Of a DNA stretch of 64,000 nt, positions 9,147 to 17,949 are shown in pieces. Under the pieces are notes generated by a model, which ran no database searches, was not told the DNA's origin, and saw only the letters and a program-made list of their open reading frames with translations. This stretch comes from Streptomyces luomodiensis (lineage in GTDB: Bacteria > Actinomycetota > Actinomycetes > Streptomycetales > Streptomycetaceae), in assembly GCF_031679605.1 (NCBI RefSeq), contig NZ_CP117522.1, positions 3,348,001 through 3,412,000 on the forward strand, in the 5' to 3' direction. The position numbers were made by a program, and so were the translations under genes. How positions within the stretch are numbered: the stretch's first letter is position 1; every line of letters starts with the position of its first letter.

Positions 9147-10277
9147 ATGCCCCGAGAACACAGCCGGTCGGCCTTCGTACGGCCCTGGTCGCATCCGCGC
9201 CCGAAGCGCCCCCAACGCATCGCGGCGGGCACCACCGCGCTCCTGGCCGCGCCCCTCCTCACCGCCGGGGTGTCGCTGCGGCTGCGGTACGCGGGAGCCC
9301 CCGCGCCCGGAACGCGCACCCGAGGGCGGGACGCGGTGTGGCTCGGGCACGCCTGGGTGGACGGGCGCAACGGCGAGATCCAGCTCGCCGAGTTGGGCCG
9401 GCGGATGCGCGGCACCGGCATCCGGGACCTGTACGTCCACGCGGGCCCGCTGGAGCACGACGGCAGCCTGCCCGCGTCGCGCTACCCGAAGGCCCGCCGA
9501 CTGGTGGACGCGGTGCGGCGCGAACTGCCTGGTGTGCGCGTCCAGGCGTGGCTGGGCGACGTCCTGTCCACCGAAGGCCCACCCGGGATGGACCTCGGCG
9601 AACGGGCGACGCGCGAGCGGGTCGTGCGCTCGGCCCAACAGGTGCTGGAGGCGGGGTTCGAGGGCGTCCACTTCGACCTGGAGCCCCTGCACTCCGGCGA
9701 CCGGGACTTCTTGACCCTGCTGGACGACGCGCACGCGGTCACCCACGCCCACCGCGCACCGCTGTCGGTGGCCGCACACCAGATCGACCCGCTCCCCGCC
9801 CTCCACTCCGTGGCGGGTTTCCTCGCCGGTCACCCCAAGTGGTGGTCACCGTCGTACTTCGGCGCGGTCGCCCGCCGGGTCGACCAGATCGCGGTGATGT
9901 CCTACGACACGGCGCTGCCGCTGGAGAGCCTGTACGGGGGCTACGTCGCCCAGCAGACCCGGCTGGCCCTGAAAGCGACCCCGCCCGGCACCCACCTCTT
10001 GATGGGCCTCCCGGCCTTCCACACCGACGACATCGGCCACCACGAGTCGGCCGAAACGGTCACAGCGGCCATCCGGGGCGTCCGCCTCGGCCTGAGCCGC
10101 GAGGACCCACGCCGCGAGCGGTTCGGCGTCGCCCTGTACGTGGACTTCGCGGCAACACCGGGGGACTGGGCCGCGTACCAGCGGGGCTGGGGCGCGCCGG
10201 CATCCGATTGGAAGCCGGATGTCACAACGATCGAGTGCGCGTCAGGGACGCCCGGCAGAGATTTTTGGCGGACCTGA
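9147..10277 (+). CDS. membrane-anchored GH18-like glycosidase, copy 1
   Basis: A 376-residue protein with one membrane segment (about 24-46) and an outside TIM-barrel-like domain. GVHFDLEPLHSGD (173-185) resembles the GH18 active-site strand ending in an acid (Glu179), and AVMSYDT (249-255) matches the GH18 'MxYD' strand. A close paralogue is encoded at 42615-43724; the two are near-identical in long blocks. Similarity stops abruptly after YQRGWG, and the last ~30 residues are unrelated, as if the 3' end were rebuilt by recombination next to the toxin locus. A glycan substrate is inferred only. Confidence 0.65.
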   Translation: MPREHSRSAFVRPWSHPRPKRPQRIAAGTTALLAAPLLTAGVSLRLRYAGAPAPGTRTRGRDAVWLGHAWVDGRNGEIQLAELGRRMRGTGIRDLYVHAGPLEHDGSLPASRYPKARRLVDAVRRELPGVRVQAWLGDVLSTEGPPGMDLGERATRERVVRSAQQVLEAGFEGVHFDLEPLHSGDRDFLTLLDDAHAVTHAHRAPLSVAAHQIDPLPALHSVAGFLAGHPKWWSPSYFGAVARRVDQIAVMSYDTALPLESLYGGYVAQQTRLALKATPPGTHLLMGLPAFHTDDIGHHESAETVTAAIRGVRLGLSREDPRRERFGVALYVDFAATPGDWAAYQRGWGAPASDWKPDVTTIECASGTPGRDFWRT

Positions 10278-10298
10278 CGTCTCACTCGATGCCGCTGC

Positions 10299-10754
10299 TC
10301 AGCCGCCCACCTGATGGAAAACGATCGTCGGCCCGTCATCGGTGGAAAGGACATCAACCTCGAAAGTTCGATCGGGAAAGGTACGGGTCAGGGCGTGTTC
10401 CCAGGATCCAGCAAGAGCAGCGGCGATATCTGCGAGCGCGCTATCGTTCTCGGGAGTCTCCTCGCATGGAACGGCATCGGCCACGACAAACCGGTTCAGA
10501 ATATTTTCGAGCGCATAGACATCACCTTCAAGTTGATGGCTCCACTCCTCAAACCTTTCCTGATTGTACTTACGCTCCCAGAGAATGCATCCATCGACCT
10601 CGATGAATTCAGGATGAACGAGGTGCGCGAAGGCGAGCCACATACCTACACTGCAATTATGCGTAAGGAAGTCCACATAATCAGGGGCCCCTGTCAGGCT
10701 CCCAACCCAGGACCGAATCTCCGGGTACTCTTCGGGCTTCACAGCACTCCACAT
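10299..10754 (-). CDS. candidate immunity protein for the RHS toxin
   Basis: A 151-residue acidic soluble protein whose ATG directly abuts the RHS gene's stop codon. Its base composition is visibly less GC-rich than its neighbours, as is usual for exchanged toxin/immunity cassettes. No named immunity family recognised; it is rich in aromatic and acidic residues (GCILWERKYNQERFEEWSHQ). Position immediately after the toxin tip is the main reason for the call. Confidence 0.65.
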   Translation of the reverse strand: MWSAVKPEEYPEIRSWVGSLTGAPDYVDFLTHNCSVGMWLAFAHLVHPEFIEVDGCILWERKYNQERFEEWSHQLEGDVYALENILNRFVVADAVPCEETPENDSALADIAAALAGSWEHALTRTFPDRTFEVDVLSTDDGPTIVFHQVGG

Positions 10755-13700
10755 TCACTCGGGCAGCGGAATTTCATCCGGCCTGGCCGGCCGCGTCGAG
10801 TTCTTGTCCCAGTTGTAATACACCTCGCCCGTTTTCGGGTTCACATGCTTCTTCATCTCGACTACATGTGGAGGCGGTACGCCGTTGTGGGGCTTTGAGT
10901 CTGGTGAGATGTCAACGCGTTTCACCGGCCTGCCGTCAGAGTCATAGACAGCATATGCGGTTACGCTTCCGTCCTCCTTGCGGCGAACCAGGACCTCGTC
11001 AGGTTTCGCAGTCTGCGGGAACCGTCCTTGGTGCGGAGTCGCCTGTGACAGGTCGATGCCGCACTTCAAACCAAGCGCATCAAGCCACACGAAGGGATTG
11101 GTGACATACGCATGGTGGTTCGGGGCGGGCTCGAGGCCGAGGGGGTCCGGGGTGACGTAGCGGGCCGTTTCGGGGTCGTAGTGGCGGAAGTAGTTGTAGT
11201 GCAGGCCCGTTTCGGGGTCGGCGTATTGGCCCGGGAAGCGGAGGGGGCAGGTGGTGGTGGCCGGGCTGCTTACCGGGGAGGGGAAATCCGCGCCCCAGAG
11301 GGTTGTGCGGTGTTGCCAGGCCAGGTCACCGGCTGGGGTGACCAACTCCGTGGGGGTGCCCACCAGGTCCGTGATGATGGCGTGGAAGCGGGGTTCCATC
11401 TCACCTGCGGCGCCTGTGAACTTTGCGATCAGGGATTCGCCGGGCTCGCGGACCAGCGGGGTGTGGTCGGTCTGGGTGAGGGGGCGGTGGGTGTCTGGGG
11501 CGTAGTCCCAGGTGGTGTGCCTGCCGTCTTGGGTGGATTGTTCGGCCAGGCGGGTGTCTTCCCAGGTGAAGTCCACCGATTCGGCGACCGTGCCGTCCTC
11601 GGCCAGGCGTTGTTTGGACAGGCGGCGGCCGAGGGGGTCGTAGGTGTAGTGCCAGTGGTCGCCCTCGGGGGTGGTCGCGTCCGTCAGGCGGTCTTCGGGG
11701 CTCCAGGTGTAGGTCCAGGTGCGGGTCTGGCCGTTGAGGAGTTTGCGGGTGCGGCGGGTGAGGCGGCCCTGGGCGTCGTGTTCGTAGGTGGTGCGGCCCG
11801 CTCGGTGGATGAGCGTGCCGGTGAATTCGCGGGCGCCGGACGCCGTTTCGTGGGCGGGGGCCGTTGCGTGGGTGAGGTTGCCCGCCGGGTCGTAGGCGTA
11901 GGTTTCGGTCCAGCCGTGGGCGTGGACCGCCGTCACGCGGCCTACCGGGTCCAGGTCGAAGCGGCGGGTGCCCGAGGTGAGTTCGCGGATCTCGGTGACG
12001 TAGCCGTCCGGGCGGTAGGCGTAGGAGCGGTGCTGGAGGATGCGGTTCGCTTCGTTGTGGCGGCCCCCGGCGATGGTCTGGGTGGTGAGGCGGTCTCCCC
12101 TGTCCCAGGTCTGCGTCAGGGTCACGGCCTCGCCCACGCGGCGTTCCGTCTCGCGGCCCGCCGCGTCGTAGGTGAAGGTCAGGGTGTCGGCCGTACCGGT
12201 ACGCAACGTGGTGGGGCGGCCTGCTTCGTCGTAGGTCCAGGTGGTCGTCAGGCCGGAGGGGGTCGTGCGGGCGGTGCGGCGGCCCACGGCGTCGTACGCG
12301 TACGTCGTCGTCCGGCCGTTGACCGTTTCTGACAGGACTCGGCCCATCGCGTCCCGTTCGAGGGTCAGTTCGGCGTCCGGGTTCGTCGCTCGGGTCAGGG
12401 CGCCCTGTGCGTCGTAGGTGTACGTCGTCCGTGCGCCCGCCTCGTCGCGTTGTTCCGTCGTGCGGCCCAGCGCGTCCCGGGTGAAGTGGAGCGTTTCGCC
12501 CGCGCCGCCCGTGCGGGTCAGCAGGTCGCCCGCCGGGTCGTGGGTGTAGGTGAGGGTGCGGCCGTTGAAGTCGGTCTCGGAGGTGAGCCGGCCCGCCGGG
12601 TCGTAGGTGTAGGTCCAGGTCAGGCCCTGGGGGTTGGTGACCTCGGTCAGGCGTAGTTCGGTGTCGTAGGCGAACGCGTACGTGGCGCCGTCCGGCTCGG
12701 TGCGGGTGGCGGGGACGTCGAAGTGGGTGGGCGTCTGGCGGGTGGTGTGGCCCGCCGCGTCGGTGTGGGTGCGGAGGTTGCCCTCGCCGTCCCAGGTCCA
12801 GCTCTCCCGGGCGCCGTCCGGCTCCTCCCGCCACGCCGGTTTGCCCTCGGTGGTCCAGCCCATACGGGTGGTGTGGCCCAGCGGGTCCGTCACCTCGACC
12901 ACCCGGCCGAAGGGGTCCCGGCGGACGGTCGTGGTGTGGCCCAGCGGGTCCGTTACGGCGACGGGGAGTCCGGCCCCGTCCGGGGTCAGGCGCGTGGTGT
13001 GGCCCAGCGCGTCCGTCACCTGCGCCAGGTGGCCCCGGTCGGTGTAGGCGTAGGTGGTGGTGGCACCGGTCGGGTCGGTCGTGGTGAGGAGGTTCCCGGT
13101 GTCGTCGTAGGTGTGGTGCCACGTCCCGCCGCCCGGCTCGGTGACCTCCACCGGCAGGCACAGCTCGTTGTACGTGGCCTCCGCCCGCGCCCCGTCCGGG
13201 AGGGTGACGCCGGTCAGGTTGCCGGCCTCGTCGTACGCGTAGCGGGTGGTCCGGCCCAGGGGATCCGTCACCGAGAGCTTGCGGTCGCCGCGTGCGTCCC
13301 ATTCCGTGGCCGTGGTGTGGCCCAGCGGGTCGGTCTCCTCGATCAGCTGCCCGTCGGCGTTGTAGCGATACCGCGTCGCGTGGCCGAGCGAGTCCGTGTA
13401 GACCGTGGTGCGCGCCTCGTCGTCGTACGTCAGCGTGCCGTTGTAGACGCCGTCGCTGCCCTCGGTGCGCACCACTTTCCCGTCCGGCCCGTACACGTAC
13501 CGGAACGAGGTGCCGTTGCGGTCGGTCCAGGACGTCACCCGGCCCTGGTCGTCGTACGCCAGACGCAGCGGCGTGCCGCTGGAGTTGGTGACCTCGGTGA
13601 GGTTGCCCGCCGCGTCGTAGCCGTAGCGCATCACCACCGTGCCGCCCTCACGGCTCCGCTCGGGCGCGTAGCCGGACGGCGGTTCGTCCAGCAGCCGCAG

Positions 13701-15017
13701 AGCGGTGACCCGCTGGCCCTCGGTGTCGATGGCCAGGTAGGAGCCCCCGGAGTGGCGGATGGCCAGGGGGGCGCCGCTCAGGGCGCGTTCGATGTCGACG
13801 CGGGCGCCGTTGCGGTCGTGCAGGCTCTCCAGGGCCAGGTAGACCGCTCCCGGCTGTTCCGTGGCGGCGGGGCGGGTGAAGGTGCGCACCACACCCGTCT
13901 CCGGGTCGGTGACCGTCATGACGCCGTCCGGTTTGCCGTCCCACTCCAGCGGCCATCGCGCGCCCTTCGCGGGCAGCGTGGGCACCCCCGGCTCCGGTAC
14001 CGGGTACACCAGCCGCATCCCGTCCGCGGCGGCGAACACCACGCCCTCCGCGTCCAGTTGGATTCGTTCGTCCAGCAGGCTGGTCCAGGTCGGGCCGAAC
14101 CACACCCCGCCCCGGTACGAGGACACATGGGTGCGCTCGAAGACCAGCGGCAGCGCACCGGGCAGGGTCAGGTCCGTGTGCTCCATGAGCATCGCGCCGG
14201 TCGCGATGTCGATCGGCTCGCCCGTGCACGGGCACTTCTTGGCCGGGCGGGCGGCCGGGCCCTCCTCGATGAGGTTCGGGCGCGACGAGGGCACTTTCGG
14301 CGGTTTGAGCAGGTCCGGGACGCCGGTGAGTTTCGGGACCACACCGGGCTTGAGCACTCCCAGACCGGCGCCGAAGAGCCCGCCGTCGATCATGCCGTCC
14401 TTGGCGGCCTGGTTGACCTCGTCCAGGCTGAAGCCGTGCTGCTGCCCCAGGGCGATCTTGATGGGCTGGGCCACGGCGGCGTCGATGGTCACCGACAGCA
14501 CGCTGGTGAAGACGGCGCCGGTCAGCATCTCCGCGGCGATGACCGCGACCGCTTCCTCCACGGCGACGCCCAGGCTGGCGGCCATGGCGATGATCTCGGC
14601 CGCCACCCCGTCGGAGGCGCCCCCGGTGACGATGGTCAGCAGCCCACCGCCGACGAGTGCGAGCGCGTCGATGGTGATCTGCGTCCACAGCTTCTCGATG
14701 GCGTCGTCGACCGTGTCGGCGAACTTGTCGAGTGCCTTGGCCATGTTCCGGGCGGACTTGGAAAGATTGCTCAGCCAGCCCTCGTCCTTGCCCTTGGCGT
14801 AACGCCCCCAGAAGATCTCGAAGGCGTCGATCGCCTCGCCCTTGTTGTTGTGGATGAGGTTCGTGGCCGCCTTGTTGGTCGCGACCCGCACATCGTCCAC
14901 GCTGTCGGCGAACGTCCGCCAGGCGTCGGCGGCGTGGCGCAGGGTGCCGGAGTTGGCGTCCGGCCACCACATGCCCAGCTTCATCAGCAGGGCTTTGGCC
15001 TTGTCCTCGATGCTCAC
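10755..15017 (-). CDS. RHS-repeat polymorphic toxin with T7SS-type N-terminus
   Basis: A 1,420-residue protein. Residues 1-115 form a helical WXG-type module (WWPDANSGTLRHAADAWRTF) shared with the toxin at 36341. Then come a hydrophobic helical region (about 130-200), a DUF6531-type segment (CPCTGEPIDIATGAM, about 255-350), and dozens of YD/RHS repeats (Y-D-x-x-G-R/N) to about 1,290. The RHS core ends with ETARYVTPDPLGL and NPFVWLDALGL, the usual boundary before the variable toxin. The last ~110 residues (AVYDSDGRPVKRVDIS ... NGVPPPHVVEMKKH) recall 'polymorphic toxin type 24', from memory and unverified. Overlaps the WXG100 gene by 4 bp. Confidence 0.88.
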   Translation of the reverse strand: MSIEDKAKALLMKLGMWWPDANSGTLRHAADAWRTFADSVDDVRVATNKAATNLIHNNKGEAIDAFEIFWGRYAKGKDEGWLSNLSKSARNMAKALDKFADTVDDAIEKLWTQITIDALALVGGGLLTIVTGGASDGVAAEIIAMAASLGVAVEEAVAVIAAEMLTGAVFTSVLSVTIDAAVAQPIKIALGQQHGFSLDEVNQAAKDGMIDGGLFGAGLGVLKPGVVPKLTGVPDLLKPPKVPSSRPNLIEEGPAARPAKKCPCTGEPIDIATGAMLMEHTDLTLPGALPLVFERTHVSSYRGGVWFGPTWTSLLDERIQLDAEGVVFAAADGMRLVYPVPEPGVPTLPAKGARWPLEWDGKPDGVMTVTDPETGVVRTFTRPAATEQPGAVYLALESLHDRNGARVDIERALSGAPLAIRHSGGSYLAIDTEGQRVTALRLLDEPPSGYAPERSREGGTVVMRYGYDAAGNLTEVTNSSGTPLRLAYDDQGRVTSWTDRNGTSFRYVYGPDGKVVRTEGSDGVYNGTLTYDDEARTTVYTDSLGHATRYRYNADGQLIEETDPLGHTTATEWDARGDRKLSVTDPLGRTTRYAYDEAGNLTGVTLPDGARAEATYNELCLPVEVTEPGGGTWHHTYDDTGNLLTTTDPTGATTTYAYTDRGHLAQVTDALGHTTRLTPDGAGLPVAVTDPLGHTTTVRRDPFGRVVEVTDPLGHTTRMGWTTEGKPAWREEPDGARESWTWDGEGNLRTHTDAAGHTTRQTPTHFDVPATRTEPDGATYAFAYDTELRLTEVTNPQGLTWTYTYDPAGRLTSETDFNGRTLTYTHDPAGDLLTRTGGAGETLHFTRDALGRTTEQRDEAGARTTYTYDAQGALTRATNPDAELTLERDAMGRVLSETVNGRTTTYAYDAVGRRTARTTPSGLTTTWTYDEAGRPTTLRTGTADTLTFTYDAAGRETERRVGEAVTLTQTWDRGDRLTTQTIAGGRHNEANRILQHRSYAYRPDGYVTEIRELTSGTRRFDLDPVGRVTAVHAHGWTETYAYDPAGNLTHATAPAHETASGAREFTGTLIHRAGRTTYEHDAQGRLTRRTRKLLNGQTRTWTYTWSPEDRLTDATTPEGDHWHYTYDPLGRRLSKQRLAEDGTVAESVDFTWEDTRLAEQSTQDGRHTTWDYAPDTHRPLTQTDHTPLVREPGESLIAKFTGAAGEMEPRFHAIITDLVGTPTELVTPAGDLAWQHRTTLWGADFPSPVSSPATTTCPLRFPGQYADPETGLHYNYFRHYDPETARYVTPDPLGLEPAPNHHAYVTNPFVWLDALGLKCGIDLSQATPHQGRFPQTAKPDEVLVRRKEDGSVTAYAVYDSDGRPVKRVDISPDSKPHNGVPPPHVVEMKKHVNPKTGEVYYNWDKNSTRPARPDEIPLPE

Positions 15018-15397
15018 CGGCCGCCGCCGTGGCCGCCCGGCCCGTCTCCCCCGGCCTTCTTGGCCTTGGTGAACATGCCCTCGATGAGCTTGTCGTTGTC
15101 GACATGGCCGTCGGCCATGTCGTTCATCGCCTCATGGATGCTGGTCAGCCCGAGGACGAGGATGCCGGCCGCCGATTCGATGTGCTTCTGGTTCGGCTTG
15201 TACTGCTTGCCGAAGTCCTTGCCGGGCTTGTCGTCCCCCCACGGCTCCCCATAGCCGTCCAGCGCGGTGATCAGCGTGGTCAGCGCCTCGCTCAGCTTCA
15301 CGGCCTGGTGGTGGAAGGTGGGCGCGACGGATTTGATGTCCGCCACCTTGATGTCCAGGACCTTGTTCCCGCCGCCGTGCCCGCTGCCACTGCCCAT
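15014..15397 (-). CDS. WXG100-family protein
   Basis: A 127-residue ESX-type small protein. Gly-rich ends flank two helices, with the turn region GYGEPWGDDKPGKDF replacing the canonical W-x-G, followed by a helix of Ala/Leu/Ile type. It starts the RHS operon and overlaps it by ATGA, so the two are probably made together, the small protein acting as pairing partner for export. The start follows GGGGGAGG. Confidence 0.75.
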   Translation of the reverse strand: MGSGSGHGGGNKVLDIKVADIKSVAPTFHHQAVKLSEALTTLITALDGYGEPWGDDKPGKDFGKQYKPNQKHIESAAGILVLGLTSIHEAMNDMADGHVDNDKLIEGMFTKAKKAGGDGPGGHGGGR

Positions 15398-15459
15398 GCG
15401 ACGCCTCCCCCGCTGAGCGTTTGTCGTACAAAACTCTCAGACTAGGGCGGCAACAATCA

Positions 15460-15470
15460 TGAACTGTTCA
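15460..15470. promoter_or_regulatory. palindrome in the WXG100/RHS promoter region
   Basis: TGAACTGTTCA is a perfect 5-1-5 palindrome about 65 bp ahead of the WXG100 start. Its half-site TGAACA matches the decamers at 6461-6490. A shared regulator is inferred. Confidence 0.4.
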
Positions 15471-15499
15471 ATACGGGCCACACAATGAGTAAAGTCCGC

Positions 15500-15844
15500 T
15501 CAGGACTGCGTCAGGTAGTCCACGAGGGCCTCGCGGCTTCGCTGAAGGTCCGCGATGCGCTGGTCCGTGGCCGCCAATTCCCGGTCCAGGATGGCCCGTA
15601 CGTCCACACACATGTCGATCGCCGGCCGCTCGCCCCGCATGCACGGCAGGACCGAACGGATCACCTCGGTGGACAGGCCCGCGTTCAGCAGGGCGCGCAC
15701 CTGCCGCACGGTGATCACCGACTCCTCGTCATAGACGCGGTAACCGTTCGCGCCACGCCGGACCTCGAGCAGACCCTGCGCCTCGTAGTACCGCAGCGAC
15801 CGCGAGCTGACACCGGTACGCCGGGACAACTCCCCGATCAGCAT
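15500..15844 (-). CDS. MerR-family transcriptional regulator
   Basis: A 114-residue winged-helix regulator. The N-terminus MLIGELSRRTGVSSRSLRYY and GLLEVRRGANGYRVYDEE are classic MerR helix-turn-helix and wing. The C-terminal coiled coil (AILDRELAATDQRIADLQRS) is short, with one Cys but no metal-binding cluster, so a small organic ligand is more likely. ATG 15844 gives the family N-terminus; 11 codons upstream were rejected. A MerR-type operator lies directly upstream. Confidence 0.87.
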   Translation of the reverse strand: MLIGELSRRTGVSSRSLRYYEAQGLLEVRRGANGYRVYDEESVITVRQVRALLNAGLSTEVIRSVLPCMRGERPAIDMCVDVRAILDRELAATDQRIADLQRSREALVDYLTQS

Positions 15845-15864
15845 GTACTCCGCCCCATCCGACC

Positions 15865-15895
15865 TTGACCTTCCCACCGGTGTGAAGCCTTAACG
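15865..15895 (+). promoter_or_regulatory. MerR-type promoter/operator with 19-bp spacer
   Basis: TTGACC (15865-15870) and TTAACG (15890-15895) are separated by 19 bp, the lengthened spacer typical of MerR-activated promoters. The spacer holds a near-perfect dyad, CTTCCCACCGGTGTGAAG (16 of 18 positions symmetric). It lies between merR and a short rightward remnant, pointing away from merR. Confidence 0.65.
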
Positions 15896-15943
15896 TCGCC
15901 CCGTCAGCGAAACATTCCGTACCGGTGGAGCACGATCGGTTCC

Positions 15944-16021
15944 GTGGCCCTCCCCGAGGCGCCGTCCTTCGTGGAGTTGCTCCACGACGCCTACCGGGCG
16001 GAGCCGCTCACCTCGCCGTGA
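15944..16021 (+). pseudogene. 25-codon open frame, likely leftover of a MerR-controlled gene
   Basis: GTG 15944 opens 25 codons (ALPEAPSFVELLHDAYRAEP), ending exactly where a strong hairpin begins (16021). It sits downstream of the MerR promoter. The peptide looks like the C-terminal helix of a larger protein. The target gene may have been deleted, leaving promoter, tail and terminator. Not recognised; inference. Confidence 0.3.
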
Positions 16022-16046
16022 GGGCGGCGCCAGGAGGCGCCGCCCT
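16021..16046. terminator. strong bidirectional hairpin
   Basis: AGGGCGGCGCC / GGCGCCGCCCT, an 11-bp perfect stem with a 4-nt loop, between the short rightward frame and the uppS stop codon. Confidence 0.7.
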
Positions 16047-16091
16047 CCCGGCCCACGGCTCCGCCGGCCACCGGCCCGCGTGCCGGCCCGC

Positions 16092-16940
16092 CTACTGGCC
16101 CGTCTGCGGGGACTCCTTCTTCAGCTGCTCCTCGTTCGGGATCGCCCCGCCGAAGCGGCGGTCCCGGGAGGCGTACTCCACGCAGGCCCGCCACAGGTCG
16201 CGACGGTCGAAGTCCGGCCACAGCACGTCCTGGTACACCATCTCGGCGTAGGCGCTCTGCCAGATCAGGTAGTTCGAGGTCCGCTGCTCGCCCGAGGGGC
16301 GCAGGAAGAGGTCCACGTCCGGCATGTCCGGGTAGTAGAGGTACTTCGCGAACGTCTTCTCGTTCACCTTCGCCGGGTCGAGCCGGCCCGCCCGGACGTC
16401 CTCCGCCAGCGCCTTCGCGGCGTCCGCGATCTCCGCCCGGCCGCCGTAGTTCATGCAGAAGTACATGGTCATGGCGTCGTTGTCCTTGGTCTGCTCCTGG
16501 GCGACCTGGAGTTCCTGCGCGACCGACTTCCACAGCTTCGGCATCCGGCCCGCCCAGCGGATGCGGACGCCCATCTCGTCCATCTCGTCGCGGCGGCGGC
16601 GGATGACATCGCGGTTGAAGTTCATCAGGAAGCGCACCTCGTCGGGCGAGCGCTTCCAGTTCTCGGTGGAGAAGGCGTAAAGGGAGAGGTTCTTGATCCC
16701 CATCTCGAGGCAGCCCTTGAGCACGTCCAGCACGACACCCTCGCCGACCTTGTGCCCCTCGGTGCGCGGCAGCCCGCGCTCCTTGGCCCAGCGACCGTTC
16801 CCGTCCATCACCACGGCCACGTGCTGCGGCACCAGCTCACCGGGGATCTTCGGCGGCCGGGCGCCGGACGGGTGCGGGTCCGGCGCCCGGTATTCGCGCC
16901 GCTGTCGGCCCAGAAACCCGCGTCCTGCCATGCCTGCCAC
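16092..16940 (-). CDS. uppS: isoprenyl transferase (undecaprenyl diphosphate synthase)
   Basis: Cis-prenyltransferase condensing isopentenyl diphosphate onto a farnesyl-type primer to make the C55 lipid carrier for wall polymers. The 282-residue protein shows [15 protein letters not shown] (catalytic Asp), [21 protein letters not shown] and the [15 protein letters not shown] signature with AEMVY. Two ATGs lie three codons apart (16940 and 16931); the first is used. Streptomyces often carry a second homologue, so long-chain specificity is inferred from linkage to recO. Confidence 0.93.
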   Translation of the reverse strand: MAGMAGRGFLGRQRREYRAPDPHPSGARPPKIPGELVPQHVAVVMDGNGRWAKERGLPRTEGHKVGEGVVLDVLKGCLEMGIKNLSLYAFSTENWKRSPDEVRFLMNFNRDVIRRRRDEMDEMGVRIRWAGRMPKLWKSVAQELQVAQEQTKDNDAMTMYFCMNYGGRAEIADAAKALAEDVRAGRLDPAKVNEKTFAKYLYYPDMPDVDLFLRPSGEQRTSNYLIWQSAYAEMVYQDVLWPDFDRRDLWRACVEYASRDRRFGGAIPNEEQLKKESPQTGQ

Positions 16941-16976
16941 GTCTCCCTCTTGCCTTCGCTCTCTGTGCTGCTACTG

Positions 16977-17723
16977 CTATTTCTCTACGTACCGCAGCGA
17001 CCGGAGTCCCCGCTCCAGGTGCCAGTGCAAATACGCCGCCACGAGCCCGCTGCCCTCCCGGGCATGGCGCAGCTCACACGCGTCCGCCGTCTGCCAGTCC
17101 CCCGTCAGCAGCGCGCCCAGCAGCGTCAGCGACTCCGCCGAGGGTACGACGCTTCCGGGCACCCGGCACTCCCCGCAGATGACGCCGCCCGCGCCGACCG
17201 AGAAGAACCGGTTCGGACCGGGCATCCCGCACTTGGCGCAGTCATCGAAACTCGGTGCGTAACCGTTGACGGCGAGGGAGCGCAGCAGGAACGCGTCCAG
17301 GACGAGATGCGGCTCGTGCTCCCCGGCGGCGAGGGTGCGCAGGGCGCCGACGAGGAGCAGATACTGCTGCACGGCGGGCTCGCCCTCGTGGTCGGTGAAC
17401 CGCTCGGCCGTCTCCAGCATCGCCGTACCGGCGGTGTAGCGGGCGTAGTCGGTGACGATCGCCCCACCGTACGGAGCGATCGTCTCACTCTGCGTGCAGA
17501 GCGGAAGCCCGCGCCCGATCAGCTCGCCGCCGCGTGCGAAGAACTGCACGTCGACGTGGGAGAACGGCTCCAGCCGCGCCCCGAACTTCGACTTCGTCCG
17601 CCGCACCCCCCGCGCCACGGCGCGGACGCGGCCGTTGTTGCGGGTCAGGAGGGTGATGATCCGGTCCGCCTCGCCCAGCTTCTGGGTGCGCAGCACGATG
17701 CCGTCGTCGCGGAACAGACTCAT
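16977..17723 (-). CDS. recO: DNA repair protein RecO
   Basis: Recombination mediator that helps load RecA onto SSB-coated DNA. The 248-residue protein has the N-terminal OB fold (FRDDGIVLRTQKLGEADRIITLL), a central helical domain and a zinc ribbon (CAKCG ... ICGEC). It lies 36 bp upstream of uppS in the same direction, the usual Streptomyces pairing. Confidence 0.95.
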   Translation of the reverse strand: MSLFRDDGIVLRTQKLGEADRIITLLTRNNGRVRAVARGVRRTKSKFGARLEPFSHVDVQFFARGGELIGRGLPLCTQSETIAPYGGAIVTDYARYTAGTAMLETAERFTDHEGEPAVQQYLLLVGALRTLAAGEHEPHLVLDAFLLRSLAVNGYAPSFDDCAKCGMPGPNRFFSVGAGGVICGECRVPGSVVPSAESLTLLGALLTGDWQTADACELRHAREGSGLVAAYLHWHLERGLRSLRYVEK

Positions 17724-17738
17724 GCGGCTTATTGTCCC

Positions 17739-17939
17739 TCAGCGGAACAGGTGGTCGAGCCGCCCAGCCTTCACGGCGCGCGTGAGGGCGCGGAGGGCGA
17801 GGGGGGTGGTGGCGATCACGGTGTGCGGTTCGTCGCTCTCGCGCAGCAGGACCGTGTTCGGGGTTCGGGCGAGCTCCACGCAGTTGTTGGCCGCGTCACC
17901 TGAGTACGAGGACTTCCGCCAGTGTTGTATGTCCGACAT
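17739..17939 (-). CDS. DUF397 protein
   Basis: A 66-residue protein with the family opening WRKSSYSGDAANNCVELA and VLLRESDEP, ending in a short helix. DUF397 proteins accompany XRE/DUF5753 regulators in Streptomyces (WhiJ-type loci) and probably act as antagonists or partners of them. ATG 17939 has GAAGG at 7 nt; an in-frame ATG two codons earlier is possible. Placed 10 bp after the regulator gene. Confidence 0.88.
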   Translation of the reverse strand: MSDIQHWRKSSYSGDAANNCVELARTPNTVLLRESDEPHTVIATTPLALRALTRAVKAGRLDHLFR

Positions 17940-17949
17940 CTCCATGCCT

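Noticed and set aside
12723..15254. 843-codon rightward open frame
   Set aside because: Antisense shadow of the RHS gene with no recognisable motifs.
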